Source: Candidatus Kaiserbacteria bacterium
GTDB taxonomy: Bacteria; Patescibacteriota; Minisyncoccia; Phycocordibacterales; UBA2100
Length of the DNA stretch: 7,423 nucleotides
Reading direction: 5' to 3'
NCBI GenBank assembly: GCA_026985835.1
Contig: JALSPS010000092.1
Span: 1 to 7,423 of the forward strand
The first letter of the stretch is position 1; every line of letters starts with the position of its first letter. Below are positions 1 through 5,392 of the stretch, piece by piece. A model generated the notes under the pieces. The model saw only the letters and a program-made list of their open reading frames with translations, did no database searches and had not been told where the DNA came from. The position numbers and the translations under genes were made by a program.

Positions 1-2
1 AC

Positions 3-563
3 AGAGTCAAAAGAGCGCGCGCAAAACAGATTTTAAAAGAGCTATCTTTATTGCCGGCAAAGATAAAAAGATTTTTAAAGGAATCAGAAAAAGAGATAAA
101 AAGAATTGCCAAAAAATACAAATCTTACGAAAGTTTTTACTTTTTGGGCAAAAAGTATAACTACGCAACCGCCATTGAGGGTTCAATTAAGCTAAAAGAA
201 CTCTCCTATATTCACGCAGAAGGGGATGCGGCGGGCGAATTAAAGCACGGGCCACTTGCGATGATAGACAAAAACACCCCGTGTATCTTTATTGTTCCGA
301 AAGATGATGTGTATGAAAAAACAAAAAGCGCGATTGAGGAAGTTAAAGCGCGCAAAGGCAAAGTGATAGCCATCACCACAAAAGGCAACAAAGAACTTGA
401 GCATATCGCTGATGATGTTATATATATTCCAAAAACTTTGGCAATACTCACTCCTATTTTGGCGGTTTTACCTCTTCAGCTTCTGGCATATCATATAGCT
501 CTATTCAGAGGTAACAATGTGGACAAACCGCGCAACTTGGCAAAATCCGTAACGGTTGAGTAA
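3..563 (+). CDS. glmS: Glucosamine-6-phosphate synthase (isomerizing), C-terminal part; 5' end outside window
   Basis: This is the last 186 codons of L-glutamine:D-fructose-6-phosphate amidotransferase, the cytoplasmic enzyme that makes glucosamine-6-phosphate for UDP-GlcNAc and the cell wall. The frame is open to the left edge, so the glutaminase domain and first SIS domain lie outside. The fragment covers the second SIS (isomerase) domain. EGSIKLKE (fragment residues 59-66) holds the counterparts of E. coli E481, K485 and E488. It is followed by YIHAE, then ELKHGPLA with the catalytic His (E. coli H504), and the near-invariant tail NLAKSVTVE with the Schiff-base Lys (E. coli K603). All these residues are intact, so the enzyme looks functional. 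It ends in TAA at 561-563. The mscS-like ATG follows 28 nt later with no terminator between, so read-through into the downstream genes is likely. Identification is secure; E. coli numbering is from memory. Confidence 0.97.
   Translation, partial: RVKRARAKQILKELSLLPAKIKRFLKESEKEIKRIAKKYKSYESFYFLGKKYNYATAIEGSIKLKELSYIHAEGDAAGELKHGPLAMIDKNTPCIFIVPKDDVYEKTKSAIEEVKARKGKVIAITTKGNKELEHIADDVIYIPKTLAILTPILAVLPLQLLAYHIALFRGNNVDKPRNLAKSVTVE
528..563 (+). other. attTn7-like target region at the glmS 3' end
   Basis: The final 36 bases of glmS code for the PRNLAKSVTVE tail. They match the TnsD-recognised segment of E. coli attTn7, as I remember it, at about 32 of 36 positions. In E. coli, Tn7 inserts about 25 bp past the glmS stop, which here would be near 588, immediately before the mscS ATG at 592. 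No transposon end or duplication is seen, so the site is empty. Most of the similarity is explained by protein conservation. Confidence 0.4.
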
Positions 564-591
564 GTCAAAATTTTTGTTAAACTGTTTGTGT

Positions 592-1641
592 ATGAATGAA
601 TTTATATCTGGCATACTTTCTGCGCTTGAGGGGCATTTGTTACTACAATCTTTGGTTGCATTTGGTTTGATTTTTATATTTGCGAAAATTTTAGCCCCAA
701 TAGTTATATTTATAATTACAAAAATCGCGTCTTTTACAGAGACGGAACTTGATGATGAAATTATAGAAATTGCAAAACCTCCAATTTTTGGAACACTAAT
801 TGTTTTAGGATTATTTTTTGCAAGTTTAATTATTGATTTTCCTGATGATTTTGGAACAAAAATAAATCCAGTGCTAATCTCTGCTTTTATAGTTGTGTGG
901 ACGCCTGCGGTTGTAAGAATTTTCAAAGTTATTTTGAATTCAGCTTCAAAATCAAGAAAAATCAAAGCTGTAAATCCACAAACTTTACCGTTGTTTAATA
1001 ACATTGCGTTTATTTTGGTATATGCGATATCTGTATATGCATTGTTTGACATTTGGGGTATAGATATGACCGCGTGGCTGGCAAGCGCGGGAGTACTTGG
1101 TATAGCGATTGGATTTGCGGCGAAAGATACTCTGGCAAATTTAATTTCAGGAGTTTTTATATTAACCGATAAACCATATAAGCTAGGGGATTATATCGTA
1201 CTTGATTCAGGAGAGCGTGGTAAGGTTATAAATATAGGAATACGAAGTACACGAATCCTGACACGCGGAGATACCGAAATTGTTATACCAAATGCCGTTA
1301 TGGGTAATTCAAAAATTATTAACGAAACAGGAGGTCCTGATTCAAGATATAGAGTTTCAATAGATATTGGTGTTTCTTATGATTCTGATATTAAAGATGT
1401 GGAGAAGATATTACTTAAGATAGCTAAAGAAGAAGATATTGTTGAAAAAAATCCGGAACCAAGAGTGCGTTTTAGAGTATTTGGTCCATCATCTCTTGAT
1501 TTATCACTTCTTGTGTGGGTAAAAGAGCCGGAACTTCGCGGGAAGGCGCTTGATATTTTAAATAGAAAAGTACTTAAAGAGTTTAGACGAGAAAATATAG
1601 AAATCCCATATCCGCAACAAGATGTGCATTTAAAACAATAA
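592..1641 (+). CDS. MscS-family small-conductance mechanosensitive channel
   Basis: Product of 349 aa, an inner-membrane channel of the MscS family that opens under membrane tension to release solutes after hypo-osmotic shock. Hydrophobic segments lie near residues 17-43, 64-82, 93-115 and 134-153. These are followed by the pore-lining helix (about 160-192), with the typical Gly/Ala-rich run ASAGVLGIAIGFAAKDTLAN. Next come the beta domain (GDYIVLDSGERGKV, then TEIVIPNAVMGNSKIIN) and an alpha/beta cage ending in IPYPQQDVHLKQ, which resembles the E. coli MscS end IPYPQMDV. E. coli MscS is 286 aa with three helices; the extra N-terminal helices are common in larger family members. I chose the ATG at 592. 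A TTG at 556 would extend the frame by 12 codons into glmS, and the extension looks non-conserved. No Shine-Dalgarno precedes 592; a TAAACT -10-like box lies at 578-583. The stop is TAA, 8 nt before the next gene. Confidence 0.93.
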   Translation: MNEFISGILSALEGHLLLQSLVAFGLIFIFAKILAPIVIFIITKIASFTETELDDEIIEIAKPPIFGTLIVLGLFFASLIIDFPDDFGTKINPVLISAFIVVWTPAVVRIFKVILNSASKSRKIKAVNPQTLPLFNNIAFILVYAISVYALFDIWGIDMTAWLASAGVLGIAIGFAAKDTLANLISGVFILTDKPYKLGDYIVLDSGERGKVINIGIRSTRILTRGDTEIVIPNAVMGNSKIINETGGPDSRYRVSIDIGVSYDSDIKDVEKILLKIAKEEDIVEKNPEPRVRFRVFGPSSLDLSLLVWVKEPELRGKALDILNRKVLKEFRRENIEIPYPQQDVHLKQ

Positions 1642-1649
1642 TTATATTT

Positions 1650-2291
1650 ATGGATGTTTCAACAAAATATAAAGAACAGCTTAAAAACAACAAACTCAAG
1701 TTGGCGTTTGTTGGAATGAGTAATTCGGGCAAAAGTTACAGAGCAAAAGTTTTACAAAGAGAGCTTGGTTTTTATCGTTATGATATTGATGGCGCTATAC
1801 AAGCAGATTTAGGTTTTTCATCTATGGAAGAGATAAGTGACTGGATGGGTTATCCGGATTCTCCAACATACAAAGAGAGGGAGCAAAAATATCTTGAGCT
1901 TGAGAATAAACATACTCTGCTGACCGATTTTGATTATGCGGGCAACATAGTTTTTGATACTACGGGGAGTGTTGTGCATTTGCCACAAAACACAAAAGAT
2001 TGGCTCCATCAAAACTGCATAGTTGTTAATATGGAAATAACAGATGATATGATTGAAAAGATGATGAGCGCTTTTTTTGAGCATCCGAAACCGGTTGTTT
2101 GGGCCGGTTTTTTTAATAAGCAAAATGATGAAACAACACAAAACGCTCTTAAACATTCATATCCAAAGCTTTTAAAAGCGCGAGCAAAAATGTATCGTGA
2201 ATTGGCGCATATATCAGTACCTGCGAGTGTGCTAAGAGATACATCTGCTCAAGAGACTATGAACATAATTGCCAACTATTTAAAATCTTGA
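1650..2291 (+). CDS. Shikimate-kinase-like P-loop NTPase/kinase, substrate unknown
   Basis: Product of 213 aa, predicted cytoplasmic, with a shikimate-kinase-like nucleotide kinase fold. The Walker A motif is GMSNSGKS (residues 22-29). YDIDGAIQADLGFSSMEEI (44-62) parallels the DxD...G.S..EI substrate region of AroK/AroL, and R77 in YKEREQKYLELE parallels the family's FR..E arginine. DTTGS (103-107) stands where shikimate kinases have the GGG motif. RAKMYRELAHISVPA near the C-terminus resembles the R.plY.e.A lid/adenine segment. The missing GGG and the roughly 40 extra residues make a role as genuine shikimate kinase doubtful, and no other aromatic-pathway gene is in the window. The gene begins 8 nt after the channel gene and probably shares its transcript. 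It is the only gene here ending in TGA (2289-2291). No Shine-Dalgarno is present; AATAAT at 1637-1642 lies 7 nt before the ATG. Confidence 0.8.
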   Translation: MDVSTKYKEQLKNNKLKLAFVGMSNSGKSYRAKVLQRELGFYRYDIDGAIQADLGFSSMEEISDWMGYPDSPTYKEREQKYLELENKHTLLTDFDYAGNIVFDTTGSVVHLPQNTKDWLHQNCIVVNMEITDDMIEKMMSAFFEHPKPVVWAGFFNKQNDETTQNALKHSYPKLLKARAKMYRELAHISVPASVLRDTSAQETMNIIANYLKS

Positions 2292-2322
2292 TAAATAAAC
2301 TAAAATATATAGTCTATAAATA

Positions 2323-2907
2323 ATGAAAGTTAGAAAAATATATAAGATTGGATTCTTTGTTTTATTGTTAGCGATTTTTATTGCTGTTATAGGAATTGCG
2401 TCATATGTAATATCATTTTCAAAAGGCGTTAAATTGCCTCAAAAGAAAGATTGCATTGTTATTTTTGGAGCTTCTGTGATACCTGGCGGGAAAGCAAGTC
2501 CGGCGCTTTTTGATAGAACAAAAACCGCTTTTAATTTATATAAAAAAAATCTGGCAACCTGCATTATTCTTTCCGGAAGTCAATCATCATATGGAGCGCA
2601 TGAAGTTGATGTAATGAGAAGGCTTTTGTTAAAATGGGGTATGCCGATTGACAAGCTTGAATTTGATTTTGATGCAAAAAACACTCTCGCGACATTGAAG
2701 AACTTAAATAAGCAAAAAAGTTATATATTTGTTTCAAACGATTTTCATTTGGCGCGTATAAACCTCTTTGCGAAATATCTTGGAATTAAAGATTACAGTC
2801 TTTATCCAAGTGAATATACTCTTGGATATCCAAAGCAAAATTGGTTTTGGTATATAAGAGAGATGTTGGCAATCATCTATTACATTCCTAAACTTTTTAT
2901 GCAATAA
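2323..2907 (+). CDS. DUF218 family protein (SanA/YdcF/ElyC-like), membrane-anchored
   Basis: Product of 194 aa with a short basic N-terminus, one transmembrane helix (about residues 9-31) and a DUF218 domain. Recognisable domain elements are CIVIFGASVIPGG (44-56), LFDRTKTAFNLYKK (62-75), IILSGSQ (81-87), AHEVDVMRRLLLKWGMP (92-108), KNTLATL (119-125) and the SNDFHLAR segment (138-145). The tail REMLAIIYYIPKL (179-191) resembles the C-terminus of SanA-type proteins. SanA and ElyC are linked to envelope integrity and vancomycin exclusion or peptidoglycan assembly in enterobacteria; the biochemical activity is not settled, so the role here is inference. The domain is most likely on the outer face of the cytoplasmic membrane. 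The start is the ATG at 2323, directly ahead of the basic residues of the anchor. It follows the kinase-like gene by 31 nt and precedes the DUF1761-like gene by 7 nt. Confidence 0.87.
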   Translation: MKVRKIYKIGFFVLLLAIFIAVIGIASYVISFSKGVKLPQKKDCIVIFGASVIPGGKASPALFDRTKTAFNLYKKNLATCIILSGSQSSYGAHEVDVMRRLLLKWGMPIDKLEFDFDAKNTLATLKNLNKQKSYIFVSNDFHLARINLFAKYLGIKDYSLYPSEYTLGYPKQNWFWYIREMLAIIYYIPKLFMQ

Positions 2908-2914
2908 TATAGAT

Positions 2915-3292
2915 ATGAGTTATTTATTTTTAATTTTATTTACAACCACACTTTCAGTTTTGTTTGCAATGCTTTGGTATCACCCTAAAGTTTTTGGCGG
3001 TCTTTGGATTATTGAAACAAACCATACTCCACAAAGATGGGAGCTTGTTAAAAAACAGATGAGTATTCGCGCTCTCGGATCACTTCTCATTACCGTGATT
3101 ACAATTGTCCTTGTTCAATATATAGCGGGTACGAATATATTTACTCTCTTAGCGCTATGGACTGTAATGATTGTTCCAAGTTTTTCTCAATCTATTTGGG
3201 AAAATAATAGATGGAAACTTTCTGTCGTAAATGCCGGATTTTGGCTAGGTGTAATCTTGATATATTTTGGACTATCTTTGATTTTGTGGTAG
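2915..3292 (+). CDS. DUF1761-like four-helix membrane protein
   Basis: Small integral membrane protein of 125 aa with four predicted helices (about residues 4-22, 52-71, 74-92 and 103-123). After helix 1 comes AMLWYHPKVFGGLW (18-31), which resembles the WYSP..FG..W signature I associate with the DUF1761 family. The assignment rests on that motif plus size and topology. The function is unknown. The gene is last in the run beginning with glmS, starting 7 nt after the DUF218 stop. An AATAAT box overlapping that stop codon lies 6 nt before the ATG, and there is no Shine-Dalgarno. It ends in TAG, and its last 21 nt overlap the end of the opposing pseudouridine synthase gene. No hairpin-plus-T-tract terminator is visible at this convergent junction. 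Confidence 0.78.
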   Translation: MSYLFLILFTTTLSVLFAMLWYHPKVFGGLWIIETNHTPQRWELVKKQMSIRALGSLLITVITIVLVQYIAGTNIFTLLALWTVMIVPSFSQSIWENNRWKLSVVNAGFWLGVILIYFGLSLILW

Positions 3293-3994
3293 TACTTTTT
3301 TGAGTAACAGTTCTCTTTCCTGACTCGTAAGGGGTCTTTTTTCTCCTTCTTTTAATCTTCCGAGTTTTATGTGCATCATAGAAACTCGTTTCAAACTCTC
3401 AACCGTAAGTCCAAGAGCACTTGCCATTCTGCGAATTTGATGTTTCTTACCTTCCTTTAAAGTTAATTTGAATGTATTGTCATCAATGCGTTTTGCCTTT
3501 GCCGGGAGAGTTGTGTAATTTTCTATTCGCACTCCTTTCTGCATTCTGCCAAGAGCGCTATCTGTTACTCGTTTGTTTGTTTGTACGATATATTCACGCT
3601 CGTGTTTAAATTTTGGATTTAGAATTTGATTAACTATTCTTCCATCGTTGCTTAAAAGCATAAGTCCGCAAGATGCCTTATCAAGTCTGCCAATCGGATG
3701 TAAATCCGGACGATTGGTTATATCTTCAATACTAATTTCATTTTTTTGCGGATTATGACTAACTACTCCGATAGGTTTATTAAAAATGTAGTATTCATAC
3801 TTTGAGGTTAATTCTTGACCCTTTTTGGTAAGTGTTACTTTATCCTGTTGTGTAATCTTTTGACCAAGAACAGCCTTTTGATTATTTATTAAAATCATAC
3901 CCCTTTCAATTAGTTTATCTGCCATACGACGAGAACATACTCCGGTTTGATAGAGATATTTATTTATTCTGATTGGATATTTAATTTTTGTCAT
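3272..3994 (-). CDS. RsuA/RluB/RluE/RluF-family pseudouridine synthase (RluF-like)
   Basis: Product of 240 aa that isomerises a uridine in structured RNA to pseudouridine; the cytoplasmic target is rRNA or tRNA. An N-terminal S4 RNA-binding domain (about residues 8-55, INKYLYQTGVCSRRMADKLI) precedes the catalytic domain. Motif I is HPIGRLDKASCGLMLLSNDG (99-118), with the catalytic Asp at D105. HEREYIV follows, and EGKKHQIRRM (181-190) forms the conserved late motif. The wording of motif I and the HEREY stretch is closest, from memory, to RluF (which modifies 23S U2604 in E. coli), but RluB or RsuA specificity cannot be excluded, so no symbol is given. I chose the ATG at 3994; an upstream TTG at 4006 would lie inside the shared promoter region. 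The start codon is 21 nt from the divergent DUF192 start. The stop is TAG at 3272-3274. Confidence 0.92.
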   Translation of the reverse strand: MTKIKYPIRINKYLYQTGVCSRRMADKLIERGMILINNQKAVLGQKITQQDKVTLTKKGQELTSKYEYYIFNKPIGVVSHNPQKNEISIEDITNRPDLHPIGRLDKASCGLMLLSNDGRIVNQILNPKFKHEREYIVQTNKRVTDSALGRMQKGVRIENYTTLPAKAKRIDDNTFKLTLKEGKKHQIRRMASALGLTVESLKRVSMMHIKLGRLKEGEKRPLTSQERELLLKKVLPQNQR

Positions 3995-4019
3995 AATGGT
4001 ATACAATATACTATTATGA
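3991..4019. promoter_or_regulatory. Shared divergent promoter/start region forming a 29-nt dyad
   Basis: Arms 3991-4003 and 4007-4019 are inverted repeats matching at 12 of 13 positions around the 3-nt centre CAA. Both divergent start codons lie in the arms (minus ATG 3994-3992, plus ATG 4016-4018). Only 21 nt separate them, so transcription must start at or very near each ATG. -10-like boxes are TACAAT 4002-4007 or TATACT 4007-4012 for the + strand, and TATTGT (complement of 4003-4008) for the minus strand. I see no good -35 for either. Part of the symmetry is forced because both genes begin ATGAC. Confidence 0.6.
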
Positions 4020-4477
4020 CCGAAATAAAAAGCGCCGGAGTGGTTTTGATTGTTTTGATGTCATTGTTAAGTGGGTTTATAGTTTTTGGTGTCTTTGGTG
4101 TTTCGTGGATGCCAAAACAAGAAGGACTGAAAAGAATATATCTTGCAGGAGTACCTTTGTATGTTGAAATTGCAGATTCAAAAGAAAAATATCTTACAGG
4201 ATTATCGGCAAAAACTTCAATAGCAGATAACGAAGGTATGTTGTTTATCTTGCCGGAATCGGCAAGATGGCAGGTTACGACAGAAGGATTAAATTTCCCA
4301 ATAGATATTTTTTGGCTTGATAGCAGTAAAAAAATAGTGGATATAGTAAGAGGCGCTATCAGATATGATACTCCAAATATATATTCTCCAAAAATACCGG
4401 CAAAATACATAATTGAAACAGTTGCGGATTTTGCAGATATTTATAATATCCAAATTGGAGACAAAGCGAGGTTCTAA
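4016..4477 (+). CDS. DUF192 family protein with N-terminal membrane anchor or signal
   Basis: Product of 153 aa. A hydrophobic segment (about residues 8-30) after a short N-terminus acts as a signal peptide or anchor, placing the DUF192 domain outside the cytoplasm. The domain spans about 42-150. PLYVEIADSKEKYLTGLSAKTSIADNEGMLF aligns with the family pattern V.VEIAdt...r..GLM.R..L..deGMLF, and PIDIFWLDSSKKIVDIV with the LDiiFld...Vv.i core. AKYIIETVADFADIYNIQIGDKARF is the usual closing strand pair. The family's FWMKNT stretch is replaced by RWQVTTEGLNF, and the GLM motif reads GLSA, so this is a divergent member. The function of DUF192 is unknown. I chose the ATG at 4016; a TTG-started extension to 3947 would run into the divergent pseudouridine synthase gene. 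The TAA stop (4475-4477) overlaps the opposing gene by 4 nt. Confidence 0.85.
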   Translation: MTEIKSAGVVLIVLMSLLSGFIVFGVFGVSWMPKQEGLKRIYLAGVPLYVEIADSKEKYLTGLSAKTSIADNEGMLFILPESARWQVTTEGLNFPIDIFWLDSSKKIVDIVRGAIRYDTPNIYSPKIPAKYIIETVADFADIYNIQIGDKARF

Positions 4478-4485
4478 AGTCGCTT
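4464..4485. repeat. Short inverted repeat spanning the overlapping convergent stop codons
   Basis: AAGCGA (4464-4469) and TCGCTT (4480-4485) are perfect 6-nt inverted arms around a 10-nt loop that contains both stop codons of the convergent genes. It could form a small hairpin in either transcript. There is no T-tract on either side, so it does not meet the pattern of an intrinsic terminator. Confidence 0.3.
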
Positions 4486-5175
4486 GCACCACAAAACAGG
4501 AGTACTTTCGTCGGATTGTCCAAGCGGGTTATCAAAGGCAAGCGCTTTTCCAAGATCTTCATCTTTGTTTGATGTAGGTTCAAGTATGTTTATACCGAGG
4601 TCATTTGCATCCATTACCATAATCTTTACTTTTGCTTTAAATCTATTTTGTAAATCAAGAGCCCATTTACCGGGATTTTTTGGAGCTCGCACCACCTGTT
4701 TATTGTATGGCGGAATAACATAATCTGCGGGGCCATCTACTCCGCGCGCTTGTTCTCCAGCTATGCGATAAAACATACCTTTTATGCCAAATGGCTTTGT
4801 AATCCCGGCAATAAATGCGCCAAGTAAAACTCGCAAGTATCCTACTTCATCTATTACAACTTGCATTGTTAACGGATCGCTTGCGCCTATGCCGGCATCT
4901 GTTTTTGTCATATATTTTGTAAGAGTGTTTGCAAGCCATCCTGGGTGAATTTTTTCAATTGGTATAGCTCTATCCTGGTCCGCAGAAAGAGCGGATTCTG
5001 CCACCAAAATCACATCACCGTCTTTTGTATGCGAATTAAGTTCGTCAAAGATTATGTTTGCAAGCCCATCATTTGGCATTATAACTTTTGTTTTTATAGG
5101 GTGGCGCTCATAAAAAAGATCTCCATATTTAATCTTTAGAGGTTTATTGTTGTGTGGCGCTTGAAGTATTGTCAT
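4474..5175 (-). CDS. CofE-like protein (coenzyme F420-0:gamma-glutamyl ligase domain), role unknown
   Basis: Product of 233 aa related to the CofE/FbiB ligase domain, which in F420 producers adds glutamate to F420-0 using GTP. Family-like elements are DGDVILVAESALSADQDRAIPI (52-73, matching DGDilVva.k..Sk..Gr), HPGWLANTLTKYM (77-89), a GEQARGVDGPADYVIPP region (140-156, matching the GvD.sN....lP strand) and KVKIMVMDANDLG (182-194). In true CofE the last reads D(T/S).GR; here the Arg is absent. No cofC, cofD, cofG or cofH is in the window, and CPR bacteria are not known to make F420, so a different glutamyl- or amino-acid-ligating reaction is more likely; that is inference. The start at 5175 is fixed by a good promoter whose predicted transcription start coincides with the ATG. 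The stop is TAG at 4474-4476. Confidence 0.82.
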   Translation of the reverse strand: MTILQAPHNNKPLKIKYGDLFYERHPIKTKVIMPNDGLANIIFDELNSHTKDGDVILVAESALSADQDRAIPIEKIHPGWLANTLTKYMTKTDAGIGASDPLTMQVVIDEVGYLRVLLGAFIAGITKPFGIKGMFYRIAGEQARGVDGPADYVIPPYNKQVVRAPKNPGKWALDLQNRFKAKVKIMVMDANDLGINILEPTSNKDEDLGKALAFDNPLGQSDESTPVLWCKRL

Positions 5176-5181
5176 AGATAA

Positions 5182-5210
5182 ATAATAACAAAGATTTGCC
5201 GAATTACCAA
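5182..5210 (-). promoter_or_regulatory. Sigma-70-type promoter for the CofE-like gene, apparently leaderless
   Basis: Read on the minus strand, TTGGTA (complement of 5205-5210) is followed by exactly 17 nt and then TATTAT (complement of 5182-5187). Six further bases lead to the ATG at 5175. The match to consensus is 4/6 for -35 and 5/6 for -10. The expected transcription start falls on or next to the A of the start codon, which implies a leaderless mRNA. Confidence 0.62.
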
Positions 5211-5224
5211 AAATCTGGAATAAT
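5196..5224 (+). promoter_or_regulatory. Sigma-70-type promoter for the tRNA-Thr/tRNA-Thr/prfB unit
   Basis: TTGCCG (5196-5201, 4/6 match) and AATAAT (5219-5224, 5/6 match) are separated by 17 nt. Transcription would start near 5231, leaving a short leader before the first tRNA base at 5239. The -35 sits inside the spacer of the divergent CofE-like promoter, so the two polymerases would compete. Confidence 0.55.
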
Positions 5225-5238
5225 AAGCGGGAGTGTAA

Positions 5239-5312
5239 GCCGGGGTAGCTCAGTTGGTTAGAGCGTCCGCATGGTAAGCGGGAGGTCGGCGGTTCAATTC
5301 CGCCCCTCGGCT
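5239..5312 (+). tRNA. tRNA-Thr (anticodon GGT)
   Basis: A complete cloverleaf of 74 nt. The acceptor stem is GCCGGGG (5239-5245) with CCTCGGC (5305-5311), one G-T pair. The D arm is GCTC...GAGC (5248-5264), and the anticodon stem is TCCGC (5266-5270) with GCGGG (5278-5282). The loop ATGGTAA puts GGT at 5273-5275, reading ACC and ACU. The T arm is GGCGG-TTCAATT-CCGCC (5288-5304). G1-C72 and C2-G71 fit known bacterial threonine identity elements. The discriminator is T (5312) and CCA is not encoded. The second tRNA starts five bases later. Confidence 0.96.
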
Positions 5313-5317
5313 CATTT

Positions 5318-5390
5318 GCCAGAGTAGCTCAGTTGGTAGAGCAACCCCTTCGTAAGGGGTAGGTCAGCGGTTCAAGTCCGCTCTCTGGCT
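5318..5390 (+). tRNA. tRNA-Thr (anticodon CGT)
   Basis: A complete cloverleaf of 73 nt. GCCAGAG (5318-5324) pairs perfectly with CTCTGGC (5383-5389). The D arm is GCTC...GAGC (5327-5342), the anticodon stem is ACCCC with GGGGT (5344-5360), and the loop TTCGTAA has CGT at 5351-5353, reading ACG. The T arm is AGCGG-TTCAAGT-CCGCT (5366-5382). The discriminator is T (5390) and there is no encoded CCA. The prfB start codon begins after only two more bases (CA), so this tRNA forms the 5' leader of the prfB message. Confidence 0.96.
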
Positions 5391-5392
5391 CA

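Noticed and set aside
501..1052. Long open frame on the minus strand (183 codons)
   Set aside because: It lies antisense to the N-terminal half of the well-conserved MscS gene and its translation matches no family I recognise. It is a by-product of AT-rich coding sequence.
1818..2156. Minus-strand open frame within the kinase-like gene
   Set aside because: It is opposite a gene with clear motifs, has low-complexity hydrophobic content and no recognisable domain.
2289..2291. UGA recoded as an amino acid (as in some CPR lineages)
   Set aside because: TGA here ends the kinase-like gene at a sensible C-terminus, the next gene follows 31 nt later, and an RF2 gene with an intact SPF motif is present, so UGA is a stop.
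5300..5392. Possible integration (att) site at the tRNA-Thr 3' ends
   Set aside because: The shared GGCTCA at both tRNA ends is too short, and there is no integrase, duplicated tRNA tail or foreign-looking cargo nearby.
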